DNA of 64,000 bases from Clostridium sp. (GTDB lineage: Bacteria > Bacillota > Clostridia > Lachnospirales > Lachnospiraceae). Location: NCBI GenBank assembly GCA_023664605.1, contig JAMPFF010000004.1:1-64000 (forward strand), in the 5' to 3' direction. The notes below the pieces were generated by a model that saw only the letters and a list, made by a program, of their open reading frames with translations, had not been told where the DNA came from and did no database searches. Within the stretch, counting starts at the first letter, position 1. Every line of letters begins with the position of its first letter. A program made the position numbers and the translations under genes. Positions 36,846 through 45,110 of this stretch are shown here, piece by piece.

Positions 36846-36933
36846 ATAATCAGAAATAAAAATCAGGAAAATTACTGTACTACATGAGCATAACACAGCT
36901 GCCCTGCCATGTCAATTCAGTAAACAGACAATT

Positions 36934-38118
36934 TTAGAGTGCTTTTTTGTTAATTTCGCACAACAAACACCCCAGCAATAATAATACCGGAAATATAATT
37001 CCCGCAAGGATTCCCATTTTTAAATTGCCTCCCAGTTCGCTTGATATAAAACCAACCAGCGTAGGACCGCCCGAACAGCCTATGTCACCGCCAAGTGCTA
37101 ACAGCGCAAACATAGCCGTTCCGCCTTTAGGGAGGGCTTTTGCCGCTTTACTGAATGTTCCCGGCCACATAATACCGACAGAGAGACCGCAGAGCGCGCA
37201 CGCCGCCAGGCTTAACTGCGGAATCGGCAGCAAGGATATTCCTAAGTAAGAAATAATACACAAAATACTGCTGTAAATCATAAAACGATTCAGTTCAATA
37301 TGATCCCCGTATTTTCCGTAAAACGCTCTTGCCGTTCCCATAAAAATGGCGAATGCCATCGGTCCCGCCAAATCTCCCGCTGTTTTTGAAATTCCCAGCC
37401 CTTGTTCCGCGAAAGCGGAAGCCCATTGGCTGACCGCCTGCTCGCTTGCTCCGGCGCAGATCATCATAATCAGCAAAATCCAAAATATTTTCATGCTAAA
37501 CAGTTCTTTCAAACGCAGTCCCGTATCTCCCTCTTCCAACAGAGGCGCGATAGGAACTCGGGTAAAGACAAACGCATTGCAAATCGGCACAACCGCCCAT
37601 AAAACCGCCGCAAACTTCCAGTTATCAATACCGAAGAGTTTGAAAAACAGGGTAGAAAAAAGCACTACCCCCACATGACCCCAGCAATAAAAAGAATGCA
37701 GCATACTCATTGCTTTTTCCTTATTATCGGACGGACACGCTTCCACCACCGGACTGACAAGGACTTCCAAAAGCCCTCCGCCTATAGCGTATATCATAAC
37801 CGCAATCAGGATTCCAACAAACGGCGACGGACATACTTCCGGCAGAAACGTCAAAAGAATCAACCCCGCCGCAGACAAGATATGCGCCGCTGTCATGGCT
37901 ACGCGATACCCTATTTTATCCACGAATTTTGCCGATAACAAATCCACCAAAAGCTGGATACCAAAATTAAAAGTAACCAGAAGCGTAATCCGGGCAAGCG
38001 GAATATCGTAAGTCCGCTGAAAAACCAGAAAAAGAAGCGGTACAAAATTATTGACAATCGCCTGCACAATATAGCCTACAAAACAGGCGGTAATTGTTTT
38101 ATTATATTGATTATTCAT
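36934..38118 (-). CDS. Major facilitator superfamily transporter
   Basis: A 394-residue protein with twelve predicted membrane spans and the MFS layout: a first-half loop resembling motif A (LLSAKFVDKIGYRVAMTAAH), a glycine-rich fifth span (YAIGGGLLEVLVSPVVEAC) and a cytoplasmic middle loop (PIAPLLEEGDTGLRLKELF). The HSFYCWGHVGVVLFSTLFF segment recalls the sugar-porter-like FucP/YbjJ group, so a sugar or related small molecule is possible, but substrate cannot be assigned. It stands alone, convergent with the M56 gene. Confidence 0.85.
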   Translation of the reverse strand: MNNQYNKTITACFVGYIVQAIVNNFVPLLFLVFQRTYDIPLARITLLVTFNFGIQLLVDLLSAKFVDKIGYRVAMTAAHILSAAGLILLTFLPEVCPSPFVGILIAVMIYAIGGGLLEVLVSPVVEACPSDNKEKAMSMLHSFYCWGHVGVVLFSTLFFKLFGIDNWKFAAVLWAVVPICNAFVFTRVPIAPLLEEGDTGLRLKELFSMKIFWILLIMMICAGASEQAVSQWASAFAEQGLGISKTAGDLAGPMAFAIFMGTARAFYGKYGDHIELNRFMIYSSILCIISYLGISLLPIPQLSLAACALCGLSVGIMWPGTFSKAAKALPKGGTAMFALLALGGDIGCSGGPTLVGFISSELGGNLKMGILAGIIFPVLLLLGCLLCEINKKAL

Positions 38119-38319
38119 GAAATGCTCTCTCCCTTCTATGGAAGTATATCACATTACCACAGAGGATGCACTCAGGAAAACAGCGCAGCGGAACAATATT
38201 TTGAATATTTACGGAATGTAAAAACCGGATGTTATCCATGTCTGCATATGTTATAATTATTTTACAAAAAACTGCTAATGCAGACACCATTTCATTCCCC
38301 TGAAAAGAGGTAAACCGTT

Positions 38320-39711
38320 ATGAAGCAAAAAATAATCTTCCGCCTATCCATGATTGGCGTATGCGTATGCGCCGTATACTTGTGCTTATATAGCGCACAG
38401 CAGGATAATATCTCCTTTTCCCCATACCAGCCGGAAAGTATATTCACAGTCATGCCGTCCACTGCACAGGTCAATAAAATTTTTGACATTGCCGGTATGT
38501 TGAACGGACAGGATACAGACAGTATGCAGGATTCCGACATCATACAGTATACCGCCCATACCACGCTCACCTCTCCCGTTTCCATTTTTATGTACAGCGA
38601 AAAGCGAAGCATGGAAGCGGTGAACGACAAAATAATATATGAGAATGTCTGCACTTATCCGCATATCATAATCGACGGAAACGAAAACGCCGCCGCCAAA
38701 ATCAATGCGGATATACAGACTATGATAGATTCTTTTTATGCCACTAGGCGTTATGTGGCATGGGCGAAAACCGAATATGAAGAATATTATAATACAAATG
38801 TCTATATTTATTATCGAGATAAACTAATATTCAGCGTCGCTCGTGCTGACAGTAATGTCATTTCTTTTCATATTACACACGACTGCTATACCGGCGGCGC
38901 GCACGGTATGGACTATCATACCGGAGTAAACTATGATACGCGGACGGGCGAAAAAATTGATTTTGCAGACCTTTGTGCAGACGCCGATGCTTTCCATCAA
39001 AATACATTGGCTTTTCTTCAAAATCTTGCCGCCTCTAATTTTTATCAAAGTATCATGTGGACGGACGAGAGTTGGGCAGGAGACATTGATTTAGAAAATA
39101 CGCTTTATCAGGACGACAGATGGTATCTTTCCACCTCCGGTCTGGTCTTTTTCAGCAACCCCTATGAACTTGGCGCCTTTGTGGCTGGGGAAATCGAATT
39201 TACCATTCCTTATGCAGATTTAGAAGAAATGGACTTTCAGGCGCAATACGCTTATGATGGTAAAAGAACTATCCACCTGCAAACCGAAAAAATCTGCTCC
39301 TATGACTTAAACGGCGACGGTCAGGATGAAGAAATTCAATTTTATATCGAACGACCGGGAAGCGCCAGCACCAACCTACACTTTATCATTAACGGCGTGG
39401 ATTATGCTCTGCAGAATGAGCAGCTGGCAGGTCAATTTTCAGACGATGCTTATATCTTTTGCTGGACAGAATGTTTTCTCTATGATATGGATACGGAAGA
39501 TGACGCAATCGAAATTGCGTTTCAGATGAATTGGGAGAACCCGGGTGGAGACGACGTGATACCGACTACTTTTTTCTATCGCTATGAAAACGACGCTTCC
39601 CTCACCTATCTTGGCAAAACAAGAACCGCTGTTACCGACCCGTCCGTGGTATTTGATTTTATGCCGGAGTATGATACACTAATGAAAAACAAAACTATTT
39701 ATAAAGGCTGA
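38320..39711 (+). CDS. Membrane-anchored DUF4163/DUF3298-type protein, paralogue 1
   Basis: A 463-residue exported protein with an N-terminal uncleaved signal anchor (IIFRLSMIGVCVCAVYLCLY). About residues 95-310 resemble the DUF4163-DUF3298 pair known from PdaC and RsiV (YPHIIIDGNENAAAKINADI; TGGAHGMDYHTGVNYDTRTG; WYLSTSGLVFFSNPYELG). The C-terminal part holds a calcium-loop-like DLNGDGQDEEIQFY and strands that match the next gene closely. In known proteins this fold is extracellular and can bind lysozyme or modify glycans; no NodB catalytic domain is present here. The next gene is a clear tandem duplicate. GAGG lies before the ATG. Confidence 0.8.
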   Translation: MKQKIIFRLSMIGVCVCAVYLCLYSAQQDNISFSPYQPESIFTVMPSTAQVNKIFDIAGMLNGQDTDSMQDSDIIQYTAHTTLTSPVSIFMYSEKRSMEAVNDKIIYENVCTYPHIIIDGNENAAAKINADIQTMIDSFYATRRYVAWAKTEYEEYYNTNVYIYYRDKLIFSVARADSNVISFHITHDCYTGGAHGMDYHTGVNYDTRTGEKIDFADLCADADAFHQNTLAFLQNLAASNFYQSIMWTDESWAGDIDLENTLYQDDRWYLSTSGLVFFSNPYELGAFVAGEIEFTIPYADLEEMDFQAQYAYDGKRTIHLQTEKICSYDLNGDGQDEEIQFYIERPGSASTNLHFIINGVDYALQNEQLAGQFSDDAYIFCWTECFLYDMDTEDDAIEIAFQMNWENPGGDDVIPTTFFYRYENDASLTYLGKTRTAVTDPSVVFDFMPEYDTLMKNKTIYKG

Positions 39712-39758
39712 AAAGGAGCTTAGTGTCGCATAAACGCCACAGAATGGAGATTACCATT

Positions 39759-41012
39759 ATGAAAAAGAAATTTATCTACACCGCGCTTGCCTCCGTTATG
39801 CTGTTATGCAGCGCATGCGGAAAGCAGGACGGCGCGCCAAACGCCGCGGATGACAAAATAATTGACAGCGCCGATACTACCAACAATACCTCTGACAGCA
39901 CGGCGCAGTCTTTTTCTGTCTCTGTTGAATTTTTAACGGAAGAAAATCAGGAAACGGCAGAGGATGGCACGACTATCTATACACGCGTCATCATCTATCC
40001 TGTTGTCTCCATAGAGGGTAATGAAGCCGCCGCCGATAAAATCAACGCCGATATTCAAACAAGGGTTGATGATTTTGCCTCCAATACCATGCTGCTTACT
40101 ATGGCGCAAGAACAATATCAATACTATATAGAGGAAAATCCCGAATATGATTTTTTTGAATATTCCTCCGATTTGGACTTTACCGTTACACGTTGTGACA
40201 GTAATGTCGTTTCTTTTACCGCGCGATATTATGAATATGCAGACGGCGCACATGGCAACTATACGACCATCGGCGTCAATTACAGTTCACAGACAGGTGA
40301 ATTGATTACCTTTTCAGAGTTGTCTGACGACCCCGATTCTTTTTATGATAACACGCTTGCTTTCAATCAGGCGCTTGCCGAAAATGAGTTCTATCAGGAA
40401 ATATTATTTCCTAACACATCGCCGGAAACGCTGGAATCGGTTCTTTATGCCGATGAGAAATGGTATCTGTCCACAAACGGGCTTATTTTTATCAGCGACC
40501 CGTATGCGCTTGGTCCCTATGCTTCAGGCACGATAGAATTTCCGATTCCCTACAACGATTTATATGATATGGGATTAAAAGAAGAATACCGCTATGCCGG
40601 GAATCTGACCGTGCAGATAGAGGACGGCGCTTCCTATACGATGGATATTAACGGCGACGGCGTAGAAGATACGATAGAACTTTATACAAACTATGAAGAG
40701 GTCGCGGAGGGAACCTCCGACTTTGTCACGCATCTTATTATTAACGGTATCGATGTCTCACAGGGATACAGCGAGGAATTGACGAACGCTTTAACGCCGT
40801 GGCCGCTATGCGCCTTATACGATATGGACGCTTCGGACGATACGGTGGAAATCGCCGTTTCCCTGTCGCTGCTGTCCAATGAAGAAGCCGACACGGATGT
40901 CATTTCCACTTATTTTTTCCGCTATGAAAAAGACGGCTCTATCACTTACCTTGGCAGTACAAGAGGCGCCGCAACCGACCCGACTATCGATATTTCCAAT
41001 CTGACACATTAA
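39759..41012 (+). CDS. DUF3298-type lipoprotein, paralogue 2
   Basis: A 417-residue lipoprotein with the lipobox LLCSAC (signal MKKKFIYTALASVMLLCSAC). The body parallels the preceding protein segment by segment: YPVVSIEGNEAAADKINADI, ADGAHGNYTTIGVNYSSQTG, WYLSTNGLIFISDPYALGPY and the calcium-loop-like DINGDGVEDTIELY, ending TYLGSTRGAATDPT. The two genes therefore arose by tandem duplication, with different membrane anchoring (lipid here, transmembrane in the first). The ATG at 39759 has GGAG nine bases upstream; the frame is open 12 codons further to a GTG. Function unknown; probably an extracellular sensor or binding protein. Confidence 0.82.
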   Translation: MKKKFIYTALASVMLLCSACGKQDGAPNAADDKIIDSADTTNNTSDSTAQSFSVSVEFLTEENQETAEDGTTIYTRVIIYPVVSIEGNEAAADKINADIQTRVDDFASNTMLLTMAQEQYQYYIEENPEYDFFEYSSDLDFTVTRCDSNVVSFTARYYEYADGAHGNYTTIGVNYSSQTGELITFSELSDDPDSFYDNTLAFNQALAENEFYQEILFPNTSPETLESVLYADEKWYLSTNGLIFISDPYALGPYASGTIEFPIPYNDLYDMGLKEEYRYAGNLTVQIEDGASYTMDINGDGVEDTIELYTNYEEVAEGTSDFVTHLIINGIDVSQGYSEELTNALTPWPLCALYDMDASDDTVEIAVSLSLLSNEEADTDVISTYFFRYEKDGSITYLGSTRGAATDPTIDISNLTH

Positions 41013-41019
41013 CAGACAA

Positions 41020-41060
41020 ACAGCGGGAATGCCGTCTAAGCGCATCCCGCTGTCTTTTTT
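41020..41060. terminator. Bidirectional terminator
   Basis: Stem ACAGCGGGAATGC / GCATCCCGCTGT with one bulge, followed rightward by CTTTTTT. It overlaps the stop of the leftward DUF4422 gene and ends the DUF3298 pair. Confidence 0.8.
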
Positions 41061-42151
41061 ATCTCTGCAGCCACCCGCGCAAGTTCTCCCTCTTCCATAC
41101 AGAAAAGCCGCGCCGAAGCCTCTATCGCGACAGCGGATATCTTTTCTTTTTGTAAAAAATGGATATCCTCGTCCTGCAGCCGCCCCATCTTACAGGCATT
41201 GACAGCGTCGTTTAATCTGTTAAAATAGCGTATCAATCCATCAAAATCCTGTATTCTGTCGATAACGCTCTCTCCGTATTCCTGCATTTCCAGTTCACAG
41301 ACCGCGACTGCCTGCATCGACACCTTTAACTCCCCTGTAATGTCCGAAGCTTCCATCAAGACGTCCGGTCTTTTTTCCAAAGATTCCAGAAAATACGCTT
41401 TCGCGCCCGCGATATCTTTCTTAGCAAAAAAATCCGCCAGCTTTTCTTTCATCTGTTTTGTTTCGTATTTTTCCGTCGTCATGCCAACCTTGCATTCGTA
41501 TACTTTCAAGCCTTTTGTCTCGACCCAGACCATCAGCAGAAATTCCGAGATAAACCCGAAAACCCTTTTATGATAATCGTCATAGTTTTCCGGATGAATC
41601 TTTTTTTCCACCTCTGCAAAAATGGAAAACAGCCACGCGCAGTACTCGTCATACAACGCTTTATCCGCCGCCATCATATTCGCAAAATAGGTTCCGTTTC
41701 CATGCACAAGCCGTTCAAAATTATCGTAATAGCCGGGATATTTTTGTCTGATAACCTCTCCCGTCGTCACAAGGTCGAAAATATTATAATCGCTCGCATA
41801 ACCGTCAAAATAGGAGAAATTGAGTTTCAGCTTTTTAGAGACAATTATGTCATACTCTTTCAAAATATTATGATAGTCCGCTTCGTTCAAAATTCTTCCC
41901 TCTTCGGTGCAAAAATACCTTCTGTAATGACATACGCCGACATAGTCCGAAGTATGGACATTTTTCCACACCCAGTAAACGCCCGTCAACTCTCCATAAT
42001 AGCAGTTTTTAGCAGAGATATTATCGCCGGTATCATCCCCCGCATAGCCCAAATTTTCTCCGCAGGCTTTCCCGACCTGTAAGGGAAGATAGATGGGGTC
42101 GGACGGTTCTTTGAATTTTTTATGCGTCATTGTAAAAATAGTAACTGCCAT
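41036..42151 (-). CDS. DUF4422-domain protein (putative glycosyltransferase)
   Basis: A 371-residue cytoplasmic protein. The first 230 residues are a DUF4422 domain: start VTIFTMTHKKF, NISAKNCYYGELTGVYWVWK and the hallmark VGVCHYRRYF, then YDIIVSKKLKLNFSYFDGYA and FLLMVWVETKG. These proteins are found in capsule and exopolysaccharide clusters and are thought to be glycosyltransferases. Here there is no polysaccharide cluster; only a MATE gene lies upstream, 20 bases away. The C-terminal 130 residues are helical and of unknown role. The ATG at 42151 has AAGGA upstream; longer readings run into the MATE gene. Confidence 0.82.
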   Translation of the reverse strand: MAVTIFTMTHKKFKEPSDPIYLPLQVGKACGENLGYAGDDTGDNISAKNCYYGELTGVYWVWKNVHTSDYVGVCHYRRYFCTEEGRILNEADYHNILKEYDIIVSKKLKLNFSYFDGYASDYNIFDLVTTGEVIRQKYPGYYDNFERLVHGNGTYFANMMAADKALYDEYCAWLFSIFAEVEKKIHPENYDDYHKRVFGFISEFLLMVWVETKGLKVYECKVGMTTEKYETKQMKEKLADFFAKKDIAGAKAYFLESLEKRPDVLMEASDITGELKVSMQAVAVCELEMQEYGESVIDRIQDFDGLIRYFNRLNDAVNACKMGRLQDEDIHFLQKEKISAVAIEASARLFCMEEGELARVAAEIKKTAGCA

Positions 42152-42171
42152 AGCCTTATCCTTATCCTCCC

Positions 42172-43533
42172 TTAGCTTTCCGAGCGTGCGACGTGCTTCT
42201 GTCTTATCCTCTCCACATCTTTTCTTGCATGAATATAAGCGGGAATGAGAAAGGCGTCCGCAAACAGCCATGCAAGCGGGTTGGCGAATCCAACCGCCGT
42301 AAAGCCGAAAATCGGAACCAGCACAAAGCCTGCCAGCCCTCTGGCTATCATTTCAAACATACCCGCAAAAACAGCCAGTCTGCTATAACCCATACCCTGT
42401 ATCAAAAAGCGCACGATATTCACGAGCGCAAGCAAAAAATAAAAGCAGACATTGATAGTAATATACCATTTGGCATTTTCCAAGATTGCCGTCTCGCTCT
42501 TATCCAGAAACAATAACAGCATATTATCGCCAATCAATAACACGGCGATAAGCGCTATTACGGAATAAGCGGCGCCCAACAGCACACAGCTTTTTAATCC
42601 TTTGCCGACTCTGTCGAACTCTCCCGCTCCCACATTCTGTCCGCCATAGGTCGCCATCGTAGAACCCATTGCGTCGAAAGGACACATTAAAAACATACTG
42701 AGTTTACTGCCCGCCGTCACGGTCGCCACCGCGTCGGAACCGATACTGTTGACCGCGCTTTGCAAAATGACGCTGCCGATTGCCGTAATTGAATACTGTA
42801 ACCCCATCGGCAGACCCATATTGCACAGTTTCCCCATAAAATTCCTGTCTTTCATCCAGTCCTCTTTACTCATCTGCAGGATGCTGAATTTTTTGCGCAT
42901 AAAAAAGAAACAACAAACGCCTGCCGTCATCTGGGATACGACTGTCGCTGCCGCCGCTCCGGCAACGCCCCAGCGAAAGACAATAATGCAGACCAAATCC
43001 AGAATGATATTTAAAAACGCCGACATTACCAGAAAAATAACCGGCGTCTTACTATCGCCAAGGGAACGGATAATTGCCGAGGTCATATTATACAGATAAG
43101 TAACCGGAATGCCCAGGAAAATAATGACTATGTAACTATAAGAACCGTCTATGATATTATCCGGCGTCCGCATCAGGCGCAAAATAGGACGGCAGAGTAA
43201 AACTACCGCAATCGTCATCACGATAGCAAACACCACCGCAAGACGTACGCTGTTTGTTACATATTTACGCAGGTTTCTCTCATTGCCCGCGCCGAACTCC
43301 TGTGCAATCGGAATCGCAAAACCGTTACAGACGCCCATGCAGAACCCGATAATCAAGAAATTGACCGAACCGGTCGCTCCAACCGCCGCCAAGGCTTCCA
43401 CACCCAGATAATGCCCGACGATAATCGTATCGACCATACTATAAAACTGCTGAAATAACAGTCCGAACAACAACGGAACCGAAAAACCCAGAATCAGTTT
43501 CATCGGACTGCCTTTTGTCATATCCTTTTCCAT
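42172..43533 (-). CDS. MATE-family efflux transporter 1
   Basis: A 453-residue exporter with twelve spans in two six-span halves, probably cation-coupled. Family segments are GFSVPLLFGLLFQQFYSMVD at the start, VGHYLGVEALAAVGATGSV, PIAQEFGAGNERNLRKYV and the second-half MGLPMGLQYSITAIGSVIL with MATYGGQNVGAGEFDRV. Substrate cannot be inferred. The ATG at 43533 has GGAG six bases upstream; the in-frame codons further upstream belong to the hairpin-cluster repeat. It is co-directional with, and close to, the DUF4422 gene. Confidence 0.92.
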   Translation of the reverse strand: MEKDMTKGSPMKLILGFSVPLLFGLLFQQFYSMVDTIIVGHYLGVEALAAVGATGSVNFLIIGFCMGVCNGFAIPIAQEFGAGNERNLRKYVTNSVRLAVVFAIVMTIAVVLLCRPILRLMRTPDNIIDGSYSYIVIIFLGIPVTYLYNMTSAIIRSLGDSKTPVIFLVMSAFLNIILDLVCIIVFRWGVAGAAAATVVSQMTAGVCCFFFMRKKFSILQMSKEDWMKDRNFMGKLCNMGLPMGLQYSITAIGSVILQSAVNSIGSDAVATVTAGSKLSMFLMCPFDAMGSTMATYGGQNVGAGEFDRVGKGLKSCVLLGAAYSVIALIAVLLIGDNMLLLFLDKSETAILENAKWYITINVCFYFLLALVNIVRFLIQGMGYSRLAVFAGMFEMIARGLAGFVLVPIFGFTAVGFANPLAWLFADAFLIPAYIHARKDVERIRQKHVARSES

Positions 43534-43544
43534 AATATTCTCCA

Positions 43545-43708
43545 TTCCGGAGCGCTTTCGCGACAGGGGCAAAACTTTGCCAATGCAAAGTTGCAAATCT
43601 CTAATTTGCGTCTGCCATCAAGGCATATTTGTGACGCTCCGGCACAAATTGCCATCTGAACATGTTCAGATTGTGAAACATCAGCACATCAGTGTGATTT
43701 TTCACACT
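43545..43708. repeat. Hairpin-cluster repeat B, in front of MATE gene 1
   Basis: Six successive small hairpins: TTCCGGAGCG-containing stem (43545 on), AACTTTGC/GCAAAGTT (43573-43592), GCAAAT/ATTTGC (43593-43609), GGCATATTTGTG/CACAAATTGCC (43622-43653), ATCTGAAC/GTTCAGAT (43654-43671) and AGTGTGA/TCACACT (43691-43708). Related to the cluster at 62567-62751. The remaining 250 bases to the next gene hold AT-rich sequence and its promoter. Confidence 0.65.
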
Positions 43709-43841
43709 ATTCTTTCCCCATATTTCAGCAAATATCTGAAATCTCCTACATCATACATCATATATGTAAATTGTCAAGATGATTATGAATTTAAGTTTCT
43801 CATTTTTTATGTATGTAAGAAAAATTTTACAAAAGAAATAA

Positions 43842-43870
43842 TTGCATTTTTCTCTTAAATGTGATATAAG
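43842..43870 (+). promoter_or_regulatory. Promoter of the Rpn-type gene
   Basis: TTGCAT (43842-43847), a 17-base spacer and TATAAG (43865-43870), about 95 bases before the start codon. AAGGAG is present before the ATG at 43966. Confidence 0.5.
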
Positions 43871-43965
43871 TAATTCATGTTCGGTCATTCGACCAATTCA
43901 ATTCATTTGATGGAAAGCCGCCTGTACGCTTTCCGTTATCTTACATCACATAAGGAGACATATCT

Positions 43966-44985
43966 ATGAATCAAAAAATGACAAATCAAAAAACGACAAA
44001 TTCAAAAAATGCAGCTTTCATTTCCAATCCAAATGATTTATTTCCAAATGATTTACTTAAGGACGCCCACGGAACCATCCCTTACGGCATGACTAACGAC
44101 TATATGTTCAGGGCGGTTTTCCAGACCAATAACAAGGCTTTACACGGTCTTATCTGTTCGCTTCTGCATCTTCATGAAGAAGATATCGTATCCGTGGAAA
44201 TCACAAATCCTATCATCTTAGGAGAATCCATTAAAAACAAGGAATTTCGTCTGGACATTAATGTTAAACTAAATAACCGCTCCCGTATTAATCTCGAAAT
44301 GCAGGTGACGGGCAGGCTCATCTGGTCAAACCGTTCCGTCAGTTATCTCTGCCGCTCTTTCGATATGCTGAATCACGGTCAGGATTATGCAGAGGTTAAA
44401 CCTGTCATACATATCGGTTTTCTGGATTACACGCTGTTTGATGATTATTCTGAATTTTATGCCACTTATAAACTTCTTAACGTAAAAAATCATCATCTTT
44501 ATAGTGACAACCTGACCTTAAGTGTGGTAGACTTATCTCGTATAGAACTTGCAACTGATGACGACAAAGAACATCATATTTATGACTGGGCTAAGCTCTT
44601 TAAAGCCACCACATGGGAGGAGATTAAAATGTTAGCAGCAAAAGACCAATACATTAACGAAGCATCCAAAACCATTTTTCAGTTAAGCGCCGAAGAGCAG
44701 ATCCTTAAGCGCTGCCGCGACCGTGAAGAGTATTGTCTGGATATACGGGCGTATGAGAGAGAAGTTGCGGAGCATAAGAAGATGCTTGAGGAAGATAAGA
44801 AGATTATTGAGGAAAATAAGAATATTATTGCTGAAAATAAGAAGGTTATTGCTGAGAATGAGAAAATTATCGAGAAAGATAAGAAGATTATTGCCGAAAA
44901 GGACGCAAAACTTGCCGAAAATGAGAAAACTATTAAAGAACTTCTTGATAAAATAGAAATGCTGAAATCAAATACAAGCAAATAG
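43966..44985 (+). CDS. Rpn/PD-(D/E)XK nuclease-family protein with repetitive coiled-coil tail
   Basis: A 339-residue protein of the recombination-promoting nuclease/putative transposase family. The N-terminal domain has the family start YGMTNDYMFRAVFQTNNKAL and LLHLHEEDIVSVEITNPI, and the nuclease core FRLDINVKLNNRSRINLEMQ (Asp and Glu-x-Gln as likely metal ligands). After about residue 255 it becomes a seven-residue repeat coiled coil (units such as KIIEENKNIIAENKKVIAEN) encoded by imperfect 21-base repeats at about 44764-44930. Such tails can change length by slippage. No inverted repeats or transposase partner suggests current mobility. Confidence 0.85.
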   Translation: MNQKMTNQKTTNSKNAAFISNPNDLFPNDLLKDAHGTIPYGMTNDYMFRAVFQTNNKALHGLICSLLHLHEEDIVSVEITNPIILGESIKNKEFRLDINVKLNNRSRINLEMQVTGRLIWSNRSVSYLCRSFDMLNHGQDYAEVKPVIHIGFLDYTLFDDYSEFYATYKLLNVKNHHLYSDNLTLSVVDLSRIELATDDDKEHHIYDWAKLFKATTWEEIKMLAAKDQYINEASKTIFQLSAEEQILKRCRDREEYCLDIRAYEREVAEHKKMLEEDKKIIEENKNIIAENKKVIAENEKIIEKDKKIIAEKDAKLAENEKTIKELLDKIEMLKSNTSK

Positions 44986-45009
44986 GGTCGCGGGATAGCA
45001 AAGAAAGAA

Positions 45010-45039
45010 GCTGTCGCACTAATGACTTAGTGCGGCAGC
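45010..45039. terminator. Bidirectional terminator between the Rpn gene and flagellin
   Basis: Thirteen-pair stem GCTGTCGCACTAA / TTAGTGCGGCAGC with a TGAC loop; rightward it is followed by CCCCTTTC, leftward by TTCTTTCTTT. Confidence 0.75.
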
Positions 45040-45110
45040 CCCTTTCACAATGAACTCTTATGATATATTCCGCATACTTACTTAACCAAAATATGCTTCG
45101 GAATAACTCA

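Noticed and set aside
42152..42271. 40-codon extension of the DUF4422 gene into the MATE gene
   Set aside because: The sequence is the end of the MATE gene in another frame; the DUF4422 domain begins at the ATG at 42151.
43966..44985. Rpn-family gene as an active transposon
   Set aside because: No terminal inverted repeats or target duplications are visible, and flanking genes look intact.
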